This document shows positions 1 to 5,912 of a stretch of DNA of 11,286 nt, piece after piece (position 1 is the first letter of the stretch; each line of letters begins with the position of its first letter). The position numbers and the translations under genes are program-made. Origin of the DNA: Eubacteriales Family XIII. Incertae Sedis bacterium (GTDB taxonomy: Bacteria > Bacillota > Clostridia > Peptostreptococcales > Anaerovoracaceae); contig JAITNA010000006.1 in NCBI GenBank assembly GCA_031290715.1, positions 1 through 11,286 on the forward strand, given 5' to 3'. The notes beneath the pieces were generated by a model. That model ran no database searches. It was not told where the DNA came from and worked only from the letters and a program-made list of their open reading frames with translations.

Positions 1-20
1 CAAGAAGACCTTATACAACA

Positions 21-48
21 CTTTCTGAAATCTCTGATTTCATGAAAG
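21..48. repeat. Imperfect inverted repeat at the left edge
   Basis: The arms CTTTCTGAAATC (21-32) and GATTTCATGAAAG (36-48) pair over 12 bp around a TCT loop, with one bulged T at 43. There is no T-run on either side, so a classical intrinsic terminator is not supported. It is AT-rich, unlike the palindromes that follow, and belongs to a different sequence class. Its function is unknown; it may lie at the 3' end of a gene outside the window. Confidence 0.4.
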
Positions 49-53
49 TGACT

Positions 54-182
54 GCAATGCGGGAATCCAGTGCCTGCCCCTGTCATTCCCGGGCGCGAAG
101 CGAACCATTGTCATTCCCGCGAATGCGGGAATCCAGTGCCAACCCCTGTCATTCCCGGGCGCGAAGCGAACCGGGAATCCAG
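54..182 (+). repeat. Cluster of oriented palindromic repeats, partly tandem (66-bp period)
   Basis: Four pieces of one palindrome family stand head to tail: a right half (54-70), a copy lacking its right arm (81-106), a complete 28-bp copy (109-136), and a complete 36-bp copy (147-182). The left flank TGTC and right flank CCAG give the units a direction, plus here. Positions 56-106 and 122-172 are the same 51 bp with two differences (75-76 TG against 141-142 AA), so part of the cluster arose by a 66-bp tandem duplication. The 28-bp copy has the core ATTCCCGCGAATGCGGGAAT (8-bp stem, GAAT loop). The 36-bp copy has arms ATTCCCGG and CCGGGAAT around GCGCGAAGCGAA. It lies just downstream of the last minus-strand gene. 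Confidence 0.9.
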
Positions 183-189
183 TGCATCT

Positions 190-253
190 CCGGATTCTCG
201 GGCTCTACCCCTGCGGGGCACAGGCGCCGCAAGCGGCGGCCCCAAGAATGACA
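190..253 (-). repeat. Palindromic repeat, variant with long structured centre
   Basis: Read on the minus strand this copy begins TGTCATTCTTGGG and ends CCCGAGAATCCGG, the same arms as the copy at 9515-9550. Its centre is larger and holds two small hairpins of its own, CCCCTGCGGGG and GCCGC-AA-GCGGC. It is in the opposite orientation to the cluster at 54-182. Folded as single-stranded DNA or RNA it would give a stem with two lobes. Presence of the repeat is certain; any function is unknown. Confidence 0.8.
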
Positions 254-256
254 GCA

Positions 257-1600
257 TTAGGAAGCATCCCGCGAATGACAATGTGCGACGCGCAGAAGCA
301 GACGCACATCGTCCTTCTTCATCCTTTCAAAATCGGGCCGCCCGCCGGCAAAAAACCGCCGGTCGATCCGCTCGGAAATATCGGCGAACAGCCGGCCCGC
401 GGCGGCACGGTCAGGCTCGCTTTCCGGAATGCGCGCAAACAGCCGCGCCAGATATTCTTCGGGCGTTTCAGGCGCTCCGCGCCGCAGACCCCGGCGGCCC
501 GCCCTGCGCGAAACACGGAGGAACATCCCCTCGTAGGTATCCCGTTTGAAACAGAACACCGCAAAGAACACGAGCTTTTTCTGCAGCCGCCGGAAGGCGG
601 CAAGCAGCGCGTCAAGAAAGGAAGCGCCGCCGATTTCGACCGTGTATCCGGCGGCGGACATGCTACGGGGCCGCAGCGCCCTTTTTCGATATTTTCGCAG
701 CAGAAAGACGAGAATGACAGCTGCGATGACAAGGCCGATGACGACGACCGGGCCGAGCAGCCCCGAAAACCCCCGCAGCGCCTCGGCTTCTTCCGCGCCG
801 CCGCCGCCCGCAGCGGGCGGCGGCAGTTCGGCCGGCGCCGGGGTTTCCGACAGTGGGATCAGGGATATCAGAAATTCAACAAAGCGCCCGATCTGCTTCC
901 CTATAAACAACAAGCCGTTCCCAAAAGCGGAAAGGATCGTCAAAATCGCACTGCGCGCCGCGGGCAGGAGCAGCGCGGAGAACGCCCCCGCGCAAAGCGC
1001 GATCGCGATTACAAGAACAGTCAACAGAAAACCCTTCTGGATATTCGCCGCCGATTTCGATTCCTCATCCTCCTTTCCCGCAATGCCGTAAATCCGGGAA
1101 TAGGACAGCATGAACAGATTGAGCACCAAGGCCGCGACACACAGTGCGTAGGCTTCCGTCGGGATGCTGTAGTCCGAAAGCCCGAGCAGGAAGAAAAACG
1201 ACGTCCCGACGACGGAAACCTCCGTGAACGTCAGCATGGTATGAATCCGCATCGCTTTGCGGCTCAGCATGGCGCTGTGGACGGCGGGGACGAGAAAGGT
1301 GAGCCCCGCGATCAGATGCATGCCAAAGCCCGCGATGTTGTTTTCCGCGGTGAAAAGCAGGGCTTCCGTGACCGCGGCGAGGAGGATGTTCACGGTCACG
1401 ACCCGCGCCAAGGTACGCTCCCGGCCGGACAGGAAAAAATTGACGCCCGCGGAGATCAAGGCGCATAGCAAAAACAGGGCGAAATTGAAATACATGACGT
1501 CTTCGCTTCTGCCCGCAATCGACAGAAAGATGAACAGGCAAACGGCAAAAACCGTGCTTGAAAAAACAGGGCCGATCAGCAGCAGAAAGCGCTTCACCAT
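257..1600 (-). CDS. Multi-pass membrane protein with DUF4129-like C-terminal domain
   Basis: The protein has 447 residues. Seven hydrophobic segments fill the first half (about 5-29, 34-56, 66-84, 91-110, 122-141, 148-167, 190-212). A Pro/Ala/Gly-rich linker follows (252-275), then another membrane segment (281-301) and a basic cytosolic tail. In the tail, the stretch around 376-390 (APETPEEYLARL) and the later RIDRRFFAGG (411-420) resemble DUF4129, the domain that ends many transglutaminase-like proteins encoded with MoxR and DUF58 genes. The transglutaminase core itself is absent: no Cys/His/Asp triad domain lies between the membrane segments. The ATG overlaps the end of the DUF58 gene by 7 bp, so translation is probably coupled. 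The upstream Shine-Dalgarno is weak (GAGCGG, about 8 nt away). The last residues are encoded by a repeat copy. The likely role is the membrane partner of the MoxR/DUF58 module; substrate unknown. Confidence 0.75.
   Translation of the reverse strand: MVKRFLLLIGPVFSSTVFAVCLFIFLSIAGRSEDVMYFNFALFLLCALISAGVNFFLSGRERTLARVVTVNILLAAVTEALLFTAENNIAGFGMHLIAGLTFLVPAVHSAMLSRKAMRIHTMLTFTEVSVVGTSFFFLLGLSDYSIPTEAYALCVAALVLNLFMLSYSRIYGIAGKEDEESKSAANIQKGFLLTVLVIAIALCAGAFSALLLPAARSAILTILSAFGNGLLFIGKQIGRFVEFLISLIPLSETPAPAELPPPAAGGGGAEEAEALRGFSGLLGPVVVIGLVIAAVILVFLLRKYRKRALRPRSMSAAGYTVEIGGASFLDALLAAFRRLQKKLVFFAVFCFKRDTYEGMFLRVSRRAGRRGLRRGAPETPEEYLARLFARIPESEPDRAAAGRLFADISERIDRRFFAGGRPDFERMKKDDVRLLLRVAHCHSRDAS
266..280 (-). 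repeat. Degenerate palindrome copy inside the 3' end of a gene
   Basis: The minus strand reads TGTCATTCGCGGGAT, which is the 28-bp family member with most of the left arm and loop deleted. It encodes residues within the last ten of the upstream membrane protein (CHSRD of the tail AHCHSRDAS), so a repeat has become part of the reading frame. Confidence 0.6.
800..824. repeat. 25-bp GC-only palindrome inside coding sequence
   Basis: The arms CCGCCGCCCGC (801-811) and GCGGGCGGCGG (813-823) are perfect complements around a single A at 812, with one further G-C pair at 800/824. On the minus strand it encodes part of the PPPAAGGGG linker between the membrane bundle and the last membrane segment of the DUF4129-like protein. 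It differs in sequence from the intergenic palindromes. Confidence 0.7.
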
Positions 1601-2826
1601 GACGAAACCCGCTCAAATTCAAAAATCCCGCGCACGCGAATCCCTCTGTCCGCGCCGGATATCGCGTCCGGCAGCAGCGCCTGCACCTTGTGCTCGGGGT
1701 ATCGTTCCGTCAGGCGGCGAAAATCCGGCGGCTCAGGCTCTCCGGCGGCATAGTATACGCGCCCCGGTTCATCCGGCATTTTACCGGACGCCCCTGCGGA
1801 AAAGCTTTCGTCCTGCCGCGAAACAGCCGCCAAAAGCTCGAGCATGGCGAGCCGCGCCCTGTCGCCCGCGGAAGGCTCCGTACAGGTTTCCGGGAAAAAA
1901 CGGGACGCCGACGTCATGAGCGATACGCGTATCCCGCGCTCGGTCAGGCCGGCGATCAGCGAGCCCAACACCGAAAGGGCCCGCTCAAATTCCGGCGCGG
2001 GAACAGGCCGGAAGGTCGCGGCGTCGAGGACAAACAACACCGTATCCGGCGTAACGATCTCAAAGGTGTTCGTTTTGAGCCCCTGCCCGCGCGCCAGCAG
2101 CCGCATATTGACGTCCTTCGCGTGATCCCCCGGCAGATAGTCCCGCACCGTCTTGATGATCGTGCGGTCCTTCAGATATCCCCCCGAAGCGGACCGGCTG
2201 TCCCACATATCCTGCAGGATGGCGTCGACGGATACGTTTGTCCGACGCGGGAATACCGTAATGCGCACAGGCGAAGGAAGGGGGAAGGTTTTTCCGATCG
2301 CGGCGAGCCCGAAGCCGTCGCCCGAACGAACGACCGCGGACGATATTTCGAGAATACCCCTGCGTTTTGCTTCCCACTCATCCGCGACCCGCGCCGCGTG
2401 CCTCCATTTGATCAAAGGGACGGAATACAGCCGTTCATACGTGATTGAGGTCGTCCCGTCTTCGCAGGGCGACGTATATTCAATAACGACGTTCGGGTCC
2501 GGCAGCGCGCACGCGTCCATGTCACAGGCTTCGCGCACCTCCGCCCAAAGCAAGGGAAGCATTTTCCGATTGTCAATGGTTCTCGTTATCGAGAAACGCT
2601 GCTGCGGAAACAGATAGGTTTGCTCCGCCGAGAGCGAGAAGCCCACATTTTTGAGCGCGGCGCGGGCCCACAAATAGGAAGTCAAGGTGAGCAAAAATAC
2701 CGCCCCGAACAAGACCCCGAGCGCCGTATGCCCAAACAGGACGGCCGCGACGCAAAAGATGAGCCACGCCGCGATCACAGCGCGATTGACAAGATAGCTC
2801 GATTCACTGCCTTTGTCATTTTGCAC
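1594..2826 (-). CDS. DUF58 domain-containing protein
   Basis: The protein has 410 residues. Two membrane segments near the N-terminus (about 16-32 and 35-54) anchor a large soluble part. The DUF58 signature is seen at about 227-256: VRDYLPGDHAKDVNMRLLAR, then a K-x-N-x-FE ending, matching the family pattern of a conserved 'YxxGD' followed by an 'AR' helix. The region after it (DTVLFVLDA, 261-269) looks like the start of a VWA-like fold, as in other DUF58 proteins. The start is GTG at 2826, preceded by GAGGAA at 7 nt spacing, and overlaps the moxR end by 11 bp. The family is nearly always encoded beside a MoxR ATPase and is thought to serve as its membrane-bound client or adaptor; that role here is inferred from family and context. 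Confidence 0.88.
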   Translation of the reverse strand: MQNDKGSESSYLVNRAVIAAWLIFCVAAVLFGHTALGVLFGAVFLLTLTSYLWARAALKNVGFSLSAEQTYLFPQQRFSITRTIDNRKMLPLLWAEVREACDMDACALPDPNVVIEYTSPCEDGTTSITYERLYSVPLIKWRHAARVADEWEAKRRGILEISSAVVRSGDGFGLAAIGKTFPLPSPVRITVFPRRTNVSVDAILQDMWDSRSASGGYLKDRTIIKTVRDYLPGDHAKDVNMRLLARGQGLKTNTFEIVTPDTVLFVLDAATFRPVPAPEFERALSVLGSLIAGLTERGIRVSLMTSASRFFPETCTEPSAGDRARLAMLELLAAVSRQDESFSAGASGKMPDEPGRVYYAAGEPEPPDFRRLTERYPEHKVQALLPDAISGADRGIRVRGIFEFERVSSW

Positions 2827-3778
2827 CGATCATTTCCTCGTCGCCGCCGGGTACGGGAACCGTATTCAGGATGTCCTCGATAATGGACGCCGCGGTTTTG
2901 TTCATCAGGCGCGCTTCCCCGGAGGGAACGATGCGATGCGTCAACACATACGGCGCCAGCGTTTTGATATCGCCGGGGGTCACAAAGTCCCGCCCGCGGA
3001 TGGCCGCTAACGCTTTCCCGCCCCGGTACAGGGAGCGCGAGCCCCGCGGACCGGCCGGAAGCGTCAAGAGCTTGCCGCCGCGCGTCGCTTCCACGATCTG
3101 CACAATGTAGTCCGTCACGCGGTCATCTATGCGGATTCCCGAAATCTCCTTTTGTATCGCGCGAATCTCTTCTGCGTCTAAAACCGGCGTAAGGCTATCG
3201 AAGGGAATCTCGTCCCCGATGGTCTTGAGCATGAGGGTTTCCTGATCGCGGGTGGGGTAGCCGAGTGACAGCCGCATGAAAAAACGGTCCATCTGCGCCG
3301 CCGGCAGCCTGAATGTACTCTCCGATTCCACCGGGTTTTGCGTAGCCATGACGAGGAAGGGCCTTGGCAGTGCCCGCGCCGCTCCCTCGATCGTCACCTG
3401 CAGCTCTTCCATCGCTTCGAGCAGCGCGGATTGCGTCCGCGGGATCGCGCGGTTGATTTCATCCGCCAGAAAGAGGTTGGTCATGATCGGCCCGTCCATC
3501 ACGCGAAAATCCCCCGTCCGTTGATCGAACACGCTCAAGCCCGTGATATCCGAAGGCAAAAGGTCCGGCGTGAACTGTACACGGGAAAAGGTGCAGCCGA
3601 GGATTTTCGACAGCACCTTCACGAGCGTCGTCTTTCCCGCGCCGGGCAAATCGTCGAGCAGGATATGCCCGCCGCTGAACACCGCGGCCAAAATCAAGCC
3701 GATCTGCTCTTCCTTGCCGATGATGATTTTCGACGCTTCGCGGACGGCCGCGTCGGCTTTTTCGCGTACCTGATTCAT
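2816..3778 (-). CDS. MoxR-family AAA+ ATPase
   Basis: The protein has 320 residues, the usual family size. The Walker A motif is LPGAGKTT (44-51). Walker B is LFLADE (102-107, with D106 and E107). Sensor 1 is the Asn in ATQNP (145-149), and the stretch LPAAQMDRFFMRL (158-170) is typical of MoxR proteins. The C-terminal lid domain contains PAGPRGSRSLYRGGKALA, also typical. MoxR ATPases act as chaperone-like remodellers, often with DUF58/VWA partners at the membrane. Here the gene starts inside the larE stop (ATGA overlap, 4 bp) and its own end overlaps the DUF58 start, so all three are likely made from one transcript. The target complex cannot be read from the sequence. Confidence 0.95.
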   Translation of the reverse strand: MNQVREKADAAVREASKIIIGKEEQIGLILAAVFSGGHILLDDLPGAGKTTLVKVLSKILGCTFSRVQFTPDLLPSDITGLSVFDQRTGDFRVMDGPIMTNLFLADEINRAIPRTQSALLEAMEELQVTIEGAARALPRPFLVMATQNPVESESTFRLPAAQMDRFFMRLSLGYPTRDQETLMLKTIGDEIPFDSLTPVLDAEEIRAIQKEISGIRIDDRVTDYIVQIVEATRGGKLLTLPAGPRGSRSLYRGGKALAAIRGRDFVTPGDIKTLAPYVLTHRIVPSGEARLMNKTAASIIEDILNTVPVPGGDEEMIGAK

Positions 3779-4650
3779 TCGGCACCCTCTTTCTGAAGCG
3801 TTTGCGTTTCGTTCATGAGCGTTTCGTCCGTGAGCGTTTCGTTCATGCTGCCCGTGCGATAGCCTTGAAGATCGAGCGTGACATACGAAAATCCCATCCC
3901 GCGAAACGCCGCGCAGACCTCATCGCGCAGCGCGTCCTCCGTCAGCCGCCCGATTTCCTCCGGCGACACTTCAATGCGGGCCAGACAGGAAGCCCCCCCG
4001 TGAATCCGCACACGCACATAGCGAAAGCCCTTGTCGAGCAGCAGCTGTTCCGCCCGGTCAACCATGGAGAGCTTTTCGAGCGTGATGTCCTCCCCATAGA
4101 CGAAGCGCGACGAAAGACAGGCGAAGGACTGCTTGTCCCAGGTCGGAAGCCCCAGGCCCTTTGAAATCGCCCGGATATCGTCCTTCGTCAGACCGGCCTC
4201 GCGCAGCGGGCTGACTGCGCCCAATTCGCGGACCGCCTGCATGCCGGGCCGATAATCCCCCGTGTCGTCCGCGTTGGAACCCTCCGCGACGGTATCGAAG
4301 CCCCGCGTCCGCGCGAGCGCTCCGATTTTTGTGAATAATTCATATTTGCACAGGTAACAGCGATTGGGGGGATTGGACGAGAAGCCGTCGATGTCGAGTT
4401 CCTCCGAATCGATGATTTCATGCTCCAATCCCTGCCCCGCGCAAAAATCCGCGGCGGCCGCCAGCTCCCGCTGCGGAAAAGACGCGGACCTTGCCGTCAC
4501 AGCCAACACATTTTCCTTGCCGAGCGCTTCGGCCGCCGCGTATACCAAAAGCGTCGAATCCACCCCGCCCGAAAAAGCGGCCGCGACCCGGCCGTATCCG
4601 CGCAGCACATCGAGCAATCGCTCATATTTTTCCCTGAATGTATCTATCAT
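3775..4650 (-). CDS. larE: LarE-type ATP-dependent sulfur transferase (PP-loop), three-cysteine form
   Basis: The protein has 291 residues from the ATG at 4650. The PP-loop SGGVDST (27-33) binds ATP. C98 and C101 (RCYLCK) and C178 (FACLSSR) are the three cysteines of the LarE forms described as carrying a [4Fe-4S] cluster; the single-cysteine Lactobacillus form keeps only the last. LarE puts sulfur into pyridinium dicarboxylate mononucleotide while making the nickel-pincer cofactor of lactate racemase-type enzymes. No larB, larC or larA is in the window. An in-frame TTG at 4680 would add 10 residues, but family members begin close to the helix MIDTFREKYERLL; AAAGGAG lies about 14 nt before the ATG, longer than usual. 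The C-terminus ends in a short repeated tail (MNETL/TDETL). The stop overlaps the moxR start by 4 bp. Fair alternative: another ExsB/TtuA-like PP-loop sulfurtransferase. Confidence 0.85.
   Translation of the reverse strand: MIDTFREKYERLLDVLRGYGRVAAAFSGGVDSTLLVYAAAEALGKENVLAVTARSASFPQRELAAAADFCAGQGLEHEIIDSEELDIDGFSSNPPNRCYLCKYELFTKIGALARTRGFDTVAEGSNADDTGDYRPGMQAVRELGAVSPLREAGLTKDDIRAISKGLGLPTWDKQSFACLSSRFVYGEDITLEKLSMVDRAEQLLLDKGFRYVRVRIHGGASCLARIEVSPEEIGRLTEDALRDEVCAAFRGMGFSYVTLDLQGYRTGSMNETLTDETLMNETQTLQKEGAE
3804..3848. repeat. Three tandem 15-bp units in the larE 3' end
   Basis: The units GCGTTTCGTTCATGA (3804-3818), GCGTTTCGTCCGTGA (3819-3833) and GCGTTTCGTTCATGC (3834-3848) differ at one to three positions. 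Being a multiple of three, they keep the frame and add the peptide repeat MNETL/TDETL to the protein tail. The unit length makes gain or loss of copies by slippage easy without breaking the downstream overlap with moxR. Confidence 0.85.
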
Positions 4651-4727
4651 ACTCGTGTCACAATCTCCTTTTGCTCTCAATTCAGATGTGTCTATTCAGA
4701 CCACCCGGAAAAACTGCTGTCAGCCGT

Positions 4728-4758
4728 AGAGTGCCACGCGGCGAAGCCGCTGCACTCT
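4728..4758. repeat. Hairpin with GCGAAGC apex
   Basis: The outer stem AGAGTGC (4728-4734) pairs with GCACTCT (4752-4758). The inner stem GCGGC (4738-4742) pairs with GCCGC (4746-4750) around a GAA loop. Together with the next hairpin it makes up the block inserted into the element at 4687-4829. Confidence 0.75.
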
Positions 4759-4766
4759 TGGCAGAC

Positions 4767-4798
4767 GTGGTACGACGGAGCTAAAGCTCCTGTACCAC
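4767..4798. repeat. Two-step hairpin, GTGGTAC / GTACCAC
   Basis: The outer stem GTGGTAC (4767-4773) pairs with GTACCAC (4792-4798), and the inner stem GGAGCT (4777-4782) with AGCTCC (4785-4790). The plan (constant outer arms, separate inner stem) is the same as in the ATTCCC family, but the sequence is different. Confidence 0.75.
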
Positions 4799-4826
4799 TG
4801 TCATTCCCGCGAATGCGGGAATCCAG
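4799..4826 (+). repeat. 28-bp palindromic repeat, identical to 109-136
   Basis: The core ATTCCCGCGAATGCGGGAAT is flanked by TGTC and CCAG. All 28 bases equal the copy at 109-136 and, in reverse, the copy at 9452-9479. It lies 3 bp from the mnmA stop codon, so it would form a hairpin at the end of the mnmA message; no U-run follows, so it is more likely to protect the 3' end than to terminate transcription. Confidence 0.9.
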
Positions 4827-4829
4827 CGA

Positions 4830-5912
4830 TTAGCCGATTCCGTCGATCCGGCCGCCGCCGATCACGACATCTCCCTCGTACAGGACGGCCGCCTGCCCTT
4901 TCGCGGGCGCGCGCACCGGCTCGTCAAATTCGATACGCAGCCTGCCCTCTCCTGCCGGCGCCGCCGTCGCCGCGGCCGGCCTTGCCCCATATCTTATCAT
5001 AACATCCGCGCGCAGGGGACGGTCTATGCGAGAAACCGCAATCAAATTGACATCCCGCAGCTCGATCCCCTTCGCAAATACCGCCGCTTCATCCGCGAGT
5101 ACGACCTCGTTCGTTTCCGCGCGAATCCCGCATACATACATCGGCCGACCGAACGCCATCCCCAGACCCCGGCGCTGCCCGATGGTGTAGCGGATGATCC
5201 CCTTGTGCCGTCCGAGCACACGCCCCGCTTCGTCCACAAAATCTCCGGGCGGGCTGACCCTCCCGGCATAGGCCTCCGCGAAGCCCGCGTAGTCCCCGCT
5301 GCGCACGAAGCAGATGTCTTGGCTCTCCGCTTTTTTCGCGTTAACAAAACCGGCTTTGGCCGCGATCGCCCGCGTTTCGGCTTTCACAAGCCCGCCGAGC
5401 GGGAAGCTCGTATGCGCAAGCTGTTCCTGCGTCATGGTATAGAGGAAATACGTCTGATCCTTTTCCGTGTCGGCGGCGCGTTTGAGCAGCCATCTTTCCC
5501 GCTCCCCGTCAAAGCAAATCCGCGCGTAATGCCCAGTCGCGAGGACATCGAATTCCATGGCGCGCGCCCGCGAAAGCAGCTTGCCGAATTTCAAAAAATC
5601 GTTGCAGTCGATACAGGGGTTGGGCGTTTCCCCGCCCTCGTAGGACGAAATGAAGCGTTCGACGACCTCCCTGCGAAAATCCTCCGTGAAGTCGAATACA
5701 TAGTGCGGCAGGCCGAGCCCGGCCGCGACACGGGCGGCATCCCCCGCGTCCGCGAGCGAGCAGCACGGACGGTCCGCGTTTTCCCCGACGTCCTCATTCG
5801 CAAAGAGCTTCATCGTTACGCCGACACAGGCATAGCCGGCGTCCCTCATCAAAAGAGCCGCCACCGAACTGTCAACACCGCCGCTCATGGCGATCATCGC
5901 CCGCCCTTTCAT
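4830..5912 (-). CDS. mnmA: tRNA-specific 2-thiouridylase MnmA
   Basis: The protein has 360 residues, normal for the family. The PP-loop SGGVDSS (10-16) binds ATP. The two catalytic cysteines correspond to C103 (NPCIDCN, 98-104) and C201 (SQDICFV, 197-203). ATGHYAR (125-131) and GQRRGLG (245-251) are further MnmA signatures. The C-terminal beta-barrel is present, with an Ala/Pro-rich insert at about 310-322. The enzyme makes the 2-thio group of the wobble uridine in Lys, Glu and Gln tRNAs, taking sulfur from a cysteine desulfurase; no desulfurase gene is in the window. The ATG overlaps the stop of the Crp/Fnr gene (ATGA), so translation is coupled. Stop TAA at 4832-4830 is followed at once by the repeat island. 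Confidence 0.97.
   Translation of the reverse strand: MKGRAMIAMSGGVDSSVAALLMRDAGYACVGVTMKLFANEDVGENADRPCCSLADAGDAARVAAGLGLPHYVFDFTEDFRREVVERFISSYEGGETPNPCIDCNDFLKFGKLLSRARAMEFDVLATGHYARICFDGERERWLLKRAADTEKDQTYFLYTMTQEQLAHTSFPLGGLVKAETRAIAAKAGFVNAKKAESQDICFVRSGDYAGFAEAYAGRVSPPGDFVDEAGRVLGRHKGIIRYTIGQRRGLGMAFGRPMYVCGIRAETNEVVLADEAAVFAKGIELRDVNLIAVSRIDRPLRADVMIRYGARPAAATAAPAGEGRLRIEFDEPVRAPAKGQAAVLYEGDVVIGGGRIDGIG

Larger units (their letters stand above)
4687..4829. mobile_element. Second, incomplete and nested copy of the MITE-like element
   Basis: The left end TGTGTCTATTCAG (4687-4699) equals the terminal repeat of the element at 9368-9510. The first 31 bp match that element's right end at 28 positions. 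After CTGTCA (4717-4722) a 75-bp block of two hairpins intervenes, then CTGTCA is repeated (4798-4803) and homology resumes through the 28-bp palindrome to CCAGCGA at 4829. The opposite terminal repeat is missing. The last base lies directly next to the mnmA stop codon (TAA, 4832-4830). It fills the only large gap in the minus-strand gene run, between mnmA and larE. No convincing promoter was found in it, so larE may depend on read-through from mnmA or on an unseen promoter. Confidence 0.75.

Noticed and set aside
54..254. CRISPR array
   Set aside because: The repeats are palindromic and of variable length with no regular unique spacers, and there are no cas genes.
182..1468. A 428-codon plus-strand open frame opposite the membrane protein gene
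   Set aside because: It is the complement of a convincing gene with membrane segments and a DUF4129-like tail. Its translation is rich in Arg, Gln and Lys without family features, and it starts inside the palindromic repeats.
4723..4797. Riboswitch or T-box leader before larE
   Set aside because: The block consists of simple nested hairpins related in plan to the neighbouring palindromes. No T-box motif or known aptamer core was recognised, and it sits inside a repeat element.
4799..4826. Intrinsic terminator after mnmA
   Set aside because: The hairpin is strong but no U-run follows on the minus strand, and identical copies stand in places without transcription ends.
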